Source of the DNA: Gemmatimonadota bacterium
Lineage (GTDB): Bacteria > Gemmatimonadota > Gemmatimonadetes > Longimicrobiales > Gaopeijiaceae
Assembly (NCBI GenBank): GCA_021295835.1
Contig: JAGWBP010000021.1
Span: 805 to 20,699, forward strand
Direction: 5' to 3'
DNA: 19,895 nucleotides
Below the pieces are notes generated by a model that did not search any database, was not told where the DNA came from, and saw nothing but the letters and a program-made list of their open reading frames with translations. The position numbers and the translations under genes were made by a program. Shown here piece by piece: positions 1-6,234 of this stretch (its first letter is position 1; the number at the start of each line of letters is the position of its first letter).

Positions 1-149
1 CCACCAACGGACCGGCGGAAGGCATCAACAGCAGGATCAAGACCGTGAAGGTCCGCAGCCGCGGCTTTCGCAACCGGGAACGCTTCGCGAACGCCATCCT
101 TTTCCACCTCGGCGGCCTCGACCTCTACCCCGATGGCCTGCCCGCATGA
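1..149 (+). CDS. ISL3-family transposase, C-terminal fragment (5' end outside window)
   Basis: The reading frame is open from the window edge (codons from position 3) to a TGA at 147-149. The 48 visible residues contain the run N-G-P-A-E-G-I-N-S-R-I-K, then S-R-G-F-R-N, and end in F-H-L-G-G-L-D-L-Y-P. This is the typical C-terminal end of the DDE transposase of ISL3-type elements, which carries out cut-and-paste movement of the element. The (N/A)EG-x-N-x-x-IK motif lies next to the last catalytic Glu. The element's terminal repeat follows 4 bp after the stop, so this copy is complete at its right end. Whether the gene is intact upstream cannot be seen. The family call is by recognition of the motif. 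Confidence 0.8.
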   Translation, partial: TNGPAEGINSRIKTVKVRSRGFRNRERFANAILFHLGGLDLYPDGLPA

Positions 150-153
150 CCTG

Positions 154-179
154 CTACCCACCAGAAAGGGGGAAGAACC
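154..179 (+). repeat. Right terminal inverted repeat of the ISL3-type element
   Basis: Just after the transposase stop lies a 26-bp stretch that begins CTACCCACCAGAAA and ends GGAAGAACC. Read inward from the outside it starts GGTTCTTCC and ends GGTGGGTAG, the usual look of ISL3-family ends. The left end is outside the window, so the pairing and the 8-bp target duplication expected for this family cannot be confirmed. The outer boundary at 179 is therefore approximate. Confidence 0.6.
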
Positions 180-294
180 GCTACCATGAAGCTCGCCGCT
201 GGACATATTTCGATGGTCCGGCGGCCCGATTGAATCGGCGCAACGCCCTTTATGGAGTCCCAGCATTTCTCATCCCACCAAAGGCAGGAACACT

Positions 295-834
295 ATGAGA
301 ACGCCCATTGTCCCGTCCCTCACGCTTCTGGCATCCCTTGGCCTGGCCGCCTGTCAGCAGGGCGCACCCGCCGCTCAGACTATGGAGAGCGCCGACCAGT
401 ACCTGCAGGCGTCTTCGTCGGTGACCCAGTGCCCGGGAACCGCGCCCGAGGTGGTCGCGATGGACATCACCGACGCCGCCAGCGGCGTGTCCCTGGCCGC
501 CAACCAGATGACCGTTTCCGAGGCCGGCGCCTATCTGATCGTCGCCGCCCCGCAGGTCGGCCGTGAAGGTGGTGGTCCCTACGGTTGCTTCGATCTCTGG
601 TTGCGCGTCAACGGCGCCGACGTCGCCAACTCCAACGTCCAGCTCTGCCAGGACGAGGGCAGCATGGCCAAGGACGTCATCATCTCGCAGGGCATCGTGC
701 CGCTCGAGGCGGGCGACATGGTCGAGGTCATGATGTCGGCCAACAACCCCGGGGCGAACATGTGCATCGAGGCGATTCAGCCCGAAGGCGAGCCCCTGGT
801 GCCAGCCATCATCTTCTCGATGATCAAGTACTAG
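295..834 (+). CDS. Secreted lipoprotein with a C1q/TNF-like beta-sandwich domain (putative)
   Basis: This is a 179-residue lipoprotein of unknown role. The N-terminus has a short charged start (MR), a hydrophobic stretch, and the lipobox L-A-A-C with the lipidated cysteine at residue 20, so it should be membrane-anchored outside the cytoplasm. Residues about 60-179 have the rhythm of a C1q/TNF-type jelly roll: an S-E-A-G-A-Y-L-I strand, a D-L-W-L-R-V-N-G strand, an L-E-A-G-D-M-V-E-V strand, and a closing hydrophobic I-I-F-S-M-I-K-Y strand. Four further cysteines (46, 98, 118, 157) could form two disulfides after export. The start is supported by an AGGAA ribosome site at 286-290. A weak promoter (TTGAAT at 230-235, TATGGA at 251-256, spacing 15) may lie in front. 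The gene is monocistronic, flanked by IS remnants. The fold call is from pattern only. Confidence 0.75.
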   Translation: MRTPIVPSLTLLASLGLAACQQGAPAAQTMESADQYLQASSSVTQCPGTAPEVVAMDITDAASGVSLAANQMTVSEAGAYLIVAAPQVGREGGGPYGCFDLWLRVNGADVANSNVQLCQDEGSMAKDVIISQGIVPLEAGDMVEVMMSANNPGANMCIEAIQPEGEPLVPAIIFSMIKY

Positions 835-908
835 GCCCCAGCCTGGCGCCTCGACCGGGCCGCTTCGCTTCATGCTGTCACAACGTCAAGAGAATATTGC
901 ATTCTGTC

Positions 909-923
909 ATGTGTAGTACACAT
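909..923. promoter_or_regulatory. 15-bp perfect palindrome, probable operator
   Basis: ATGTGTAGTACACAT reads the same on both strands around a central G. Outside it lie the half-sites TGTCA (905-909) and TGACA (926-930), also inverted but offset by about 1.5 bp. The site is in the AT-richer 129-bp gap ahead of the broken NHL gene, 41 bp before its start codon, where a repressor or activator would sit. The outer ATGT...ACAT resembles PadR-type sites, but the spacing here is 7 rather than the usual 8, so the regulator is not assigned. Confidence 0.5.
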
Positions 924-963
924 CTTGACACCCGCGACTCCGAACTCGCAAAGGGAGACGGCC

Positions 964-1380
964 ATGAACGTGAAGCGATGATTCCTCATCGGGGGTGCGG
1001 TCGCCGGCCTTGCCATCGCGCTCGCGTGCGGTGGGGAAGCGATCGATGAAGCGACCACCACCGGAGCCGGTGACGGCGCCGTGGCGCCCAGGTTCGAGGT
1101 GGATCCGTTCTGGCCGAAGCCGCTGCCGGAGCATTGGCTGCTTGGCTCCACGATCGGGGTGGGCGCGGACTCCCGCGACCACGTCTTCATCATCCATCGC
1201 CGCGCTTCGATCGACGCGCGCACGGAGTTGGGGGCAGAGGCCGATCCGCCAACCGCCGAATGCTGCCGGGCCGCGCCCGAAGTGCTCGAATTCGATCCCG
1301 ATGGGAATCTGGTCAATTCCTGGCGCGGTCCCTCCGACGAGTACGTGTGGCCCGCCTCGAACCACGGAATCACGGTTGAC
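964..1380 (+). pseudogene. NHL-repeat (peptidylglycine lyase-like) lipoprotein, broken by a nonsense codon and an IS3 insertion
   Basis: A ribosome site (AAAGGGAGA, 950-958) precedes ATG at 964. Five codons later (979-981) an in-frame TGA follows M-N-V-K-R. The same frame then continues with a clear lipoprotein signal (F-L-I-G-G-A-V-A-G-L) and the lipobox A-L-A-C. From 1087 it reads R-F-E-V-D-P-F-W-P-K-P-L-P and on to E-F-D-P-D-G-N-L-V, the standard N-terminus of NHL-repeat beta-propeller proteins annotated as peptidyl-alpha-hydroxyglycine amidating lyase-like, common as multicopy lipoproteins in Gram-negative soil and marine phyla. The frame is lost about residue 139, where the IS3 element begins. 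The first lesion may be a TGG-to-TGA change. Only the first third of the gene remains, so no function is expected. Confidence 0.85.
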
Positions 1381-2211
1381 CTGGAGTTACCCCGAATGGG
1401 TGGACACTTTCAAGCGTTGGTTTTCGACGAGGAGGTGTCACCATGGCAGGAAGCGGACGGAGGTACGCGCCCGAGTTCAAGGCGCGGATGGTGGAGCTGG
1501 TCCGGGCGGGCCGAAGTCCGGACCGGCTGGCGAAGGAGTTCGAGCCGTCGGCTGGGTGGAGCAGGCCGTCTGCGATGAGGGGCTGAGCAGGGATGGTCTG
1601 ACGACGGCCGAGCGCAAGGAAGTGCGGGAGCTGAAGCGTGAGCTTCGCCGGGTGAAGCTGGAACGGGACATCCTGGTAAAAGCCACGGCCTGGTTCGCAA
1701 GGGAGAGCGGATCGATCCCGAGAGGGGGTTCCGGTTCGTGAGCGACCACCGGGCCATCTATCCGGTGCGCACGATGTGCCGTCTGCTGGGTCTCTCCCCG
1801 AGCGGGTACTATGCGTGGCGCAGGCGAGGGCCGTCATCGCGGGCGAGAGAGAATGCGGCCCTGACCGAGGAGATCCTGGAGATTCATGCCCGCAGCGATG
1901 GGACGTACGGGGCTCCTCGGATCCATGCGGAGCTGCGGGCGAGGGGGCGGGGGGCGAGCCTCAACCGGGTGGCGCGGCTGATGCGGGCGGCGGAGATCGA
2001 GGGCGCGAGTCGGCGCCGGAAGGCGATGACGACGCGGCGCGCGCCGGGAGCAGAGGCTGCCGAGGACCTGGTGGACCGGGACTTCTCGGCCGCGGGTCCC
2101 GACGAGCTCTGGGTGGCCGATATCACGTACGTTCCCACGCAGGCGGGCTTTCTATACCTGGCGGTGGTGCTGGACGGGTGGAGCCGGCGAGTGGTGGGCT
2201 GGTCGATGGCC
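1377..2211 (+). mobile_element. IS3-family insertion sequence remnant (left end, orfA, 5' part of orfB)
   Basis: The left boundary is where NHL coding sequence stops. The terminal repeat starts at the TG at 1377 or at 1382, with the CCCCG and GTGGACACT segments often seen at IS3-family ends. OrfA and orfB follow in the usual overlapping arrangement. The right side is missing: at about 2209-2211 the orfB sequence passes directly into the helicase gene, so the second half of orfB and the right inverted repeat are absent. The copy cannot move by itself. It explains both the loss of the NHL gene and the missing N-terminus of the helicase. Confidence 0.85.
1443..1741 (+). pseudogene. IS3-family OrfA (helix-turn-helix protein), frameshifted
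   Basis: From ATG 1443 the product reads R-R-Y-A-P-E-F-K-A-R-M-V-E-L-V through K-E-F-E-P-S-A, the DNA-binding half of IS3 OrfA. The frame then shifts to a TGA at 1584-1586. From 1553 the rest of OrfA continues in another frame, W-V-E-Q-A-V and on to a leucine-zipper region (V-R-E-L-K-R-E-L-R-R-V-K-L-E-R) and W-F-A-R-E-S-G-S-I-P, ending at 1741. The break is at 1552/1553, exactly where relatives carry a Q-T-I-R-N segment, so about 16 bases seem to be lost. A TAAAAG run (1677-1682) may be the usual slippage site for making OrfAB. The element therefore could not make a normal OrfA or OrfAB even before it lost its 3' end. Confidence 0.85.
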
Positions 2212-5200
2212 CCGCTGATCCTGGTTCCCGTCCAGCTCGCCCAGTCCAGCGTGCGCGAGAACTTCAAACTGACGTGGACGAAGGACGAGATCGAGGCGAA
2301 CCTCTCGCTCGAAGCGAAGCTGAGGCAGGACTTCAACGTCCGGCTGCCGGAAATGCCAGCCGAGGACAACCTCGACGTGGAAGACTATCTGGCCCGCGTC
2401 GAGAAGGCGGTCGCCAGGAAGGACCGCTGGGCGGTCGAGCGCAACGAGGTCCACCTGAACTTCTTCTCCTTCAGCAAGCTGCTCATCTTCAAGGACCTGG
2501 ACCCCGAGACCTGGCCGGAAGGGAGCCGGCCGGCCGACCATCCGCTGGTGCGGCAGCTCTTCGGCAGCGACGGGTTCGCGCATGGTCCGCCCGGCATCGG
2601 CGAGGACGAGCCCATCGACGATGACCGGACGGTGGCGGGTCTTCGTCCGGTCGTCGACGCCGACAGCTCCCAGACGCTCGCGGTGCTGGACGCCGTAAAC
2701 GGCCGCGACCTGGTCATCCAGGGGCCGCCGGGGACCGGAAAGTCGCAGACCATCACCAACCTGATCGGCGAGGCGCTGGCCCGTGACCGGAAGGTCCTCT
2801 TCGTGGCCGAGAAGATGGCCGCGCTGGAGGTCGTGAAGCGGCGCCTCGACACGGTCCACCTGGGCGATGCGTGCCTCGAGCTGCACAGCCACAAGACGAA
2901 CAAGCGCGCGGTGCTGGACGAGTTGAAGCGCACGCTGGCGATGGGCCGACCGCAGGCCGACGGGGCGACCGAGGACGGGGTGCTGCTGCACGAGACCCGC
3001 AGTCGCCTGAACGACTACGCGCGGGCCGTCAACTCGCCGGTCGGGCAGAGCGAACTGACGCCACACGAGCTGGTGGGCCGCCTTGCGCGGCTGGCGGAGG
3101 AGGGACTGGCTGTCGACGACGCGGGTCTGCCGGTCCGGGACTCGGTGTCGTGGAGTGGGGAGGAGTTCATCCGGCGGCGCGAGGTCGTCCGCGAGATCCA
3201 GGAGCTGGTCCGCTCGATCGGAGTCCCGCGCGAGCACGCGTGGTGGCCGTGCGGCCGGCTGCACTTCGTCCCGACCGACAGGCATTCCGTGCGCGAAGCG
3301 ATCGGAGAAGCGTCCGCCGCGCTGCGCCGGCTGGGAGGGGCGGCGGATGTGTTGGGGACCAGGCTTGATGTCGCAATGCCGTTCGGGGAACTCAAGACCG
3401 CGGTCGTCGAACGGATGATTCGAACCGCCCGGCGGGCCGCCGCGGCTCCCCCGCTCTCGGGGGCCGACCACCGGAACCCGGACTGGCTTGCCAGCGCCGG
3501 GCAGATTGCGGAGGTCGCGGAGGCCGCTCGCGCCTACGGGGAGATCCGGTCCGAACACGATGCCGTTCTGATTCCCGAGGCGTGGGACCGGGACTTGCTG
3601 GCGGAGCGCCAGGCGCTGCGTGCCTACGGCGACAGGTGGTGGGGACTCCTGTCCGGCCCGCTGCGCCGGGCGCGGGGGAGGCTGCGGGGACTCTGCCGCG
3701 GGGCTCCGCCCAAGGCTTCCCGGGAGCAGCTCGGTCTGGTGGATGCGATCCTGGAGGCCCGTCGCCTGCGCCGAAGGATCGAAGAAGCGGGTGACCTGGT
3801 CGCCGGGCTCTTTCCGGGCCTGGTTCTGGGCGATCGCGTGGAGACCTACGGCGCGTTTGCTGAGGCCGCAACCTGGCTCGTGGCCCTGCACCGCGATGTG
3901 GCGGAGGGGCTGGTGGGGGACGAGATCCACCGCCTGCTCGACCACATGCCGGATCGCGCCGAAGTGGAGGCCGCTGCCGACGCATGCGAGCGCTCGCTGG
4001 AATCCCTGGCGGACGGTTTGGAGGCCCTGGGCGATGCAATGGCGCTACGGGCGGACCGCTTCGAGCCCGGAGATGCGTTGGACGAACGAAGCTGCGGCGA
4101 CCTCGACGCCTGGCTCCGAACCGCCCGTGACAGCATCCCCTCCATCCACGACGTGGTCCGCTTCAACCAGCTCGAAAAGCGCGCCGCCGAAGCGGGCATT
4201 CCCGAAGTGTCGGACGCTGCCGCCTCCCGCCCCGACGCCGCCGGGCACCTCGCCGCCCTCTTCGAACACGCCTGCTACGCCGCCTGGCTGGACTCCGCCT
4301 TCCGCGAACGACCGGTCCTCGCCGAGTTCGACGGCGCCACGCACGCCGGCATCGTCGACCGCTTCCGCGAGCTGGACCGTGCCCAGTTCCGCCGGAACCG
4401 GATCCGGATCGCCGAACTGCACTGGGAACAGCTCCCGCGCTACCAGGGCGGCGGCCAGCTTGGCATCCTCAAGCGCGAGTTCCAGAAAAAGACCCGCCAC
4501 ATGCCCGTCCGGCGGCTCATGGAGAAGGCGGGACGCGCCATCCAGTGCATCAAGCCGGTCTTCATGATGAGCCCGCTCTCGATCGCCAAGTACGTTCCGC
4601 CGGGCTCGGTCGAGTTCGACATGGTGGTGTTCGACGAGGCCAGCCAGGTCCGCCCGGTCGAGGCGCTGGGCACCCTCATGCGGGGCCGGCAGGCCATCGT
4701 CGTGGGGGACAGCAAGCAGCTCCCGCCGACGAGCTTCTTCGACCGCATGTCGGACGATGGGGACGAGGAGGCGAGCCAAACGGCCGACCTGGAGAGCATC
4801 CTGGGCATGTTCTGCGCGCAGGGCGCACCGGAGCGGATGCTGCGCTGGCACTACCGCAGCCGCCACGAGTCGCTGATCACCGTGTCGAACCACGAGTTCT
4901 ACGACAATCGCCTAGTTGTCTTCCCGAGCCCCGATGCCGGCAAGGTCGACACCGGACTCGTCTTCCGTCACGACCCGGAGGCCGACTACCAGCGAAGGGG
5001 CATCAACACCGCCGAGGCGAAGACGGTGGCGCTCGCGGTCATGGAGCACGCCCGCGCGACCCCCGGCCTGACCCTGGGCGTCGCGGCCTTCAGCAACGTT
5101 CAGGCGCGGCGCATCGAGGACGAGGTCGACATCCTGCGCCGCCGCGATCCATCGTGCGAGGACTTCTTCGCCGGACACCCCGAGGAGCCCTTCTTCGTGA

Positions 5201-6234
5201 AGAATCTGGAGAACGTCCAGGGGGACGAACGGGACGTGATCCTGATCAGCATCGGCTACGGCAAGATCGACGGTTCGTACCTGCCCATGAACTTCGGCCC
5301 GCTCAACCGGGACGGTGGCGAGCGCCGCCTGAACGTGCTCATCACGCGGGCCCGCCGGCGCTGCGTGGTCTACTGCAACTTCGTCGGGGCGGAGCTGGAC
5401 CTGAGGCGTTCCCGGGCCAGGGGCGTCGAGGCGCTGAAGACGTTCCTGGAGTATGCCCGGACGGGGAACATCGACGTGCCCGAAATCACCGGGCGCGGGG
5501 CCGACTCACCGTTCGAGGAGGCGGTCGCCGACAGGTTGAGGGCGCGGGGACACGATGTCACTCACCAGGTCGGATCGGCCGGGTTCTTCATCGATCTGGC
5601 GGTGGTGGATCCGGGGCAGCGGGGTCGCTATCTGCTGGGCATCGAGTGCGACGGGGCCAGCTATCACAGCGCCCGCTCCGCGCGGGACCGCGACCGTCTG
5701 AGACAGCAGGTGCTCGAGGGGCTCGGCTGGAAGATCCACCGCATCTGGAGCACCGACTGGTTCCGCGATCCGGAGCGGGAACTCGTCAGGGTCGAGGAGG
5801 CGCTGCAGGAGGCGCTCGCGGCCCGGGCCACCCCGCCGCCTGCGCCGATGCGCAAGGCTCCGCAGCCGCTGAAACGAGCCCCGGAGCCCGAGCCCGAAGT
5901 CGCCCCGCCCACCCGTCCCTACACCGTCGCCCGGCTCGATGTCGGTGTGGTCCGGGAGCCCCTGCACGAAATTTCCCCCGGCCAACTGTCGCGCTGGATC
6001 GCCCAGGTGGTGGAAGTGGAGAGCCCCGTGCACCTCTACGAAGTCACCCAGCGGATTCGCGAGGCCGCTGGGGTCGGCCGCTCCGGCTCCCGCATCCGCG
6101 CGCAGATGCGCTTGGGCGCAAGCGTGGGAGCGAACCAGGCCCCCCCCCCTACATCAACCCCCCGATCACCCCGTCTGCGTCGATCGTCATGTTCAGCGCC
6201 GCGGGCCGCGCCGCCAGACCCGGCATCGTCATGA
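1738..6234 (+). CDS. Chimeric ORF: IS3 OrfB N-terminus fused to a DUF4011-type SF1 helicase with MTES_1575 nuclease and DUF3320 domains
   Basis: Residues 1-158 are IS3 OrfB: an HTH_21 region and the start of the integrase core with the first catalytic Asp (D128, in W-V-A-D-I-T-Y); the later Asp and Glu are lost. From residue 159 (P-L-I-L-V-P-V-Q-L) it is the later part of a DUF4011 domain, then a UPF1-like SF1 helicase with Walker A G-P-P-G-T-G-K-S (329-336), Walker B D-E-A-S (966-969), G-D-S-K-Q-L-P-P and late motifs Q-G-D-E-R-D and L-I-T-R-A-R. An MTES_1575/Vsr-like PD-(D/E)XK nuclease follows (about 1258-1365, with I-E-C-D-G at 1302-1306), then a truncated DUF3320 domain (about 1401-1460). 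This layout matches the antiphage protein reported as Hhe. The residues after about 1460 look non-native. ATG 2206 could start a helicase-only product (M-A-P-L-I-L), but no good ribosome site is visible. Domain calls are firm; whether any activity survives is unknown. Confidence 0.85.
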   Translation: MSDHRAIYPVRTMCRLLGLSPSGYYAWRRRGPSSRARENAALTEEILEIHARSDGTYGAPRIHAELRARGRGASLNRVARLMRAAEIEGASRRRKAMTTRRAPGAEAAEDLVDRDFSAAGPDELWVADITYVPTQAGFLYLAVVLDGWSRRVVGWSMAPLILVPVQLAQSSVRENFKLTWTKDEIEANLSLEAKLRQDFNVRLPEMPAEDNLDVEDYLARVEKAVARKDRWAVERNEVHLNFFSFSKLLIFKDLDPETWPEGSRPADHPLVRQLFGSDGFAHGPPGIGEDEPIDDDRTVAGLRPVVDADSSQTLAVLDAVNGRDLVIQGPPGTGKSQTITNLIGEALARDRKVLFVAEKMAALEVVKRRLDTVHLGDACLELHSHKTNKRAVLDELKRTLAMGRPQADGATEDGVLLHETRSRLNDYARAVNSPVGQSELTPHELVGRLARLAEEGLAVDDAGLPVRDSVSWSGEEFIRRREVVREIQELVRSIGVPREHAWWPCGRLHFVPTDRHSVREAIGEASAALRRLGGAADVLGTRLDVAMPFGELKTAVVERMIRTARRAAAAPPLSGADHRNPDWLASAGQIAEVAEAARAYGEIRSEHDAVLIPEAWDRDLLAERQALRAYGDRWWGLLSGPLRRARGRLRGLCRGAPPKASREQLGLVDAILEARRLRRRIEEAGDLVAGLFPGLVLGDRVETYGAFAEAATWLVALHRDVAEGLVGDEIHRLLDHMPDRAEVEAAADACERSLESLADGLEALGDAMALRADRFEPGDALDERSCGDLDAWLRTARDSIPSIHDVVRFNQLEKRAAEAGIPEVSDAAASRPDAAGHLAALFEHACYAAWLDSAFRERPVLAEFDGATHAGIVDRFRELDRAQFRRNRIRIAELHWEQLPRYQGGGQLGILKREFQKKTRHMPVRRLMEKAGRAIQCIKPVFMMSPLSIAKYVPPGSVEFDMVVFDEASQVRPVEALGTLMRGRQAIVVGDSKQLPPTSFFDRMSDDGDEEASQTADLESILGMFCAQGAPERMLRWHYRSRHESLITVSNHEFYDNRLVVFPSPDAGKVDTGLVFRHDPEADYQRRGINTAEAKTVALAVMEHARATPGLTLGVAAFSNVQARRIEDEVDILRRRDPSCEDFFAGHPEEPFFVKNLENVQGDERDVILISIGYGKIDGSYLPMNFGPLNRDGGERRLNVLITRARRRCVVYCNFVGAELDLRRSRARGVEALKTFLEYARTGNIDVPEITGRGADSPFEEAVADRLRARGHDVTHQVGSAGFFIDLAVVDPGQRGRYLLGIECDGASYHSARSARDRDRLRQQVLEGLGWKIHRIWSTDWFRDPERELVRVEEALQEALAARATPPPAPMRKAPQPLKRAPEPEPEVAPPTRPYTVARLDVGVVREPLHEISPGQLSRWIAQVVEVESPVHLYEVTQRIREAAGVGRSGSRIRAQMRLGASVGANQAPPPTSTPRSPRLRRSSCSAPRAAPPDPASS
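6140..6149. repeat. C10 homopolymer at the helicase / fhs convergence
   Basis: Ten consecutive C bases lie in the helicase tail and end at the first base of the fhs stop codon (read on the minus strand). It is the longest homopolymer noticed in the window. Such tracts are prone to slippage in replication and to sequencing error, so the helicase's last residues and stop position are uncertain. Confidence 0.85.

Noticed and set aside
250..873. 207-codon minus-strand frame over the lipoprotein gene
   Set aside because: The composition is rich in G, H, D and R with no recognisable motif; it is the antisense shadow of a gene with a clear lipobox and ribosome site.
925..930. TTGACA as a -35 element for the NHL gene
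   Set aside because: No -10-like sequence is found 16-18 bp downstream; the hexamer is better explained as part of the nested inverted repeat.
979..981. TGA at codon 6 read through as Trp or selenocysteine
   Set aside because: TGA is used as a normal stop in neighbouring genes, no selenocysteine element was recognised, and the gene is also cut by an IS; a nonsense mutation is simpler.
2152..3945. 597-codon minus-strand frame inside the helicase
   Set aside because: It covers intact helicase coding sequence with Walker A on the plus strand. Long antisense frames are expected at this GC content.
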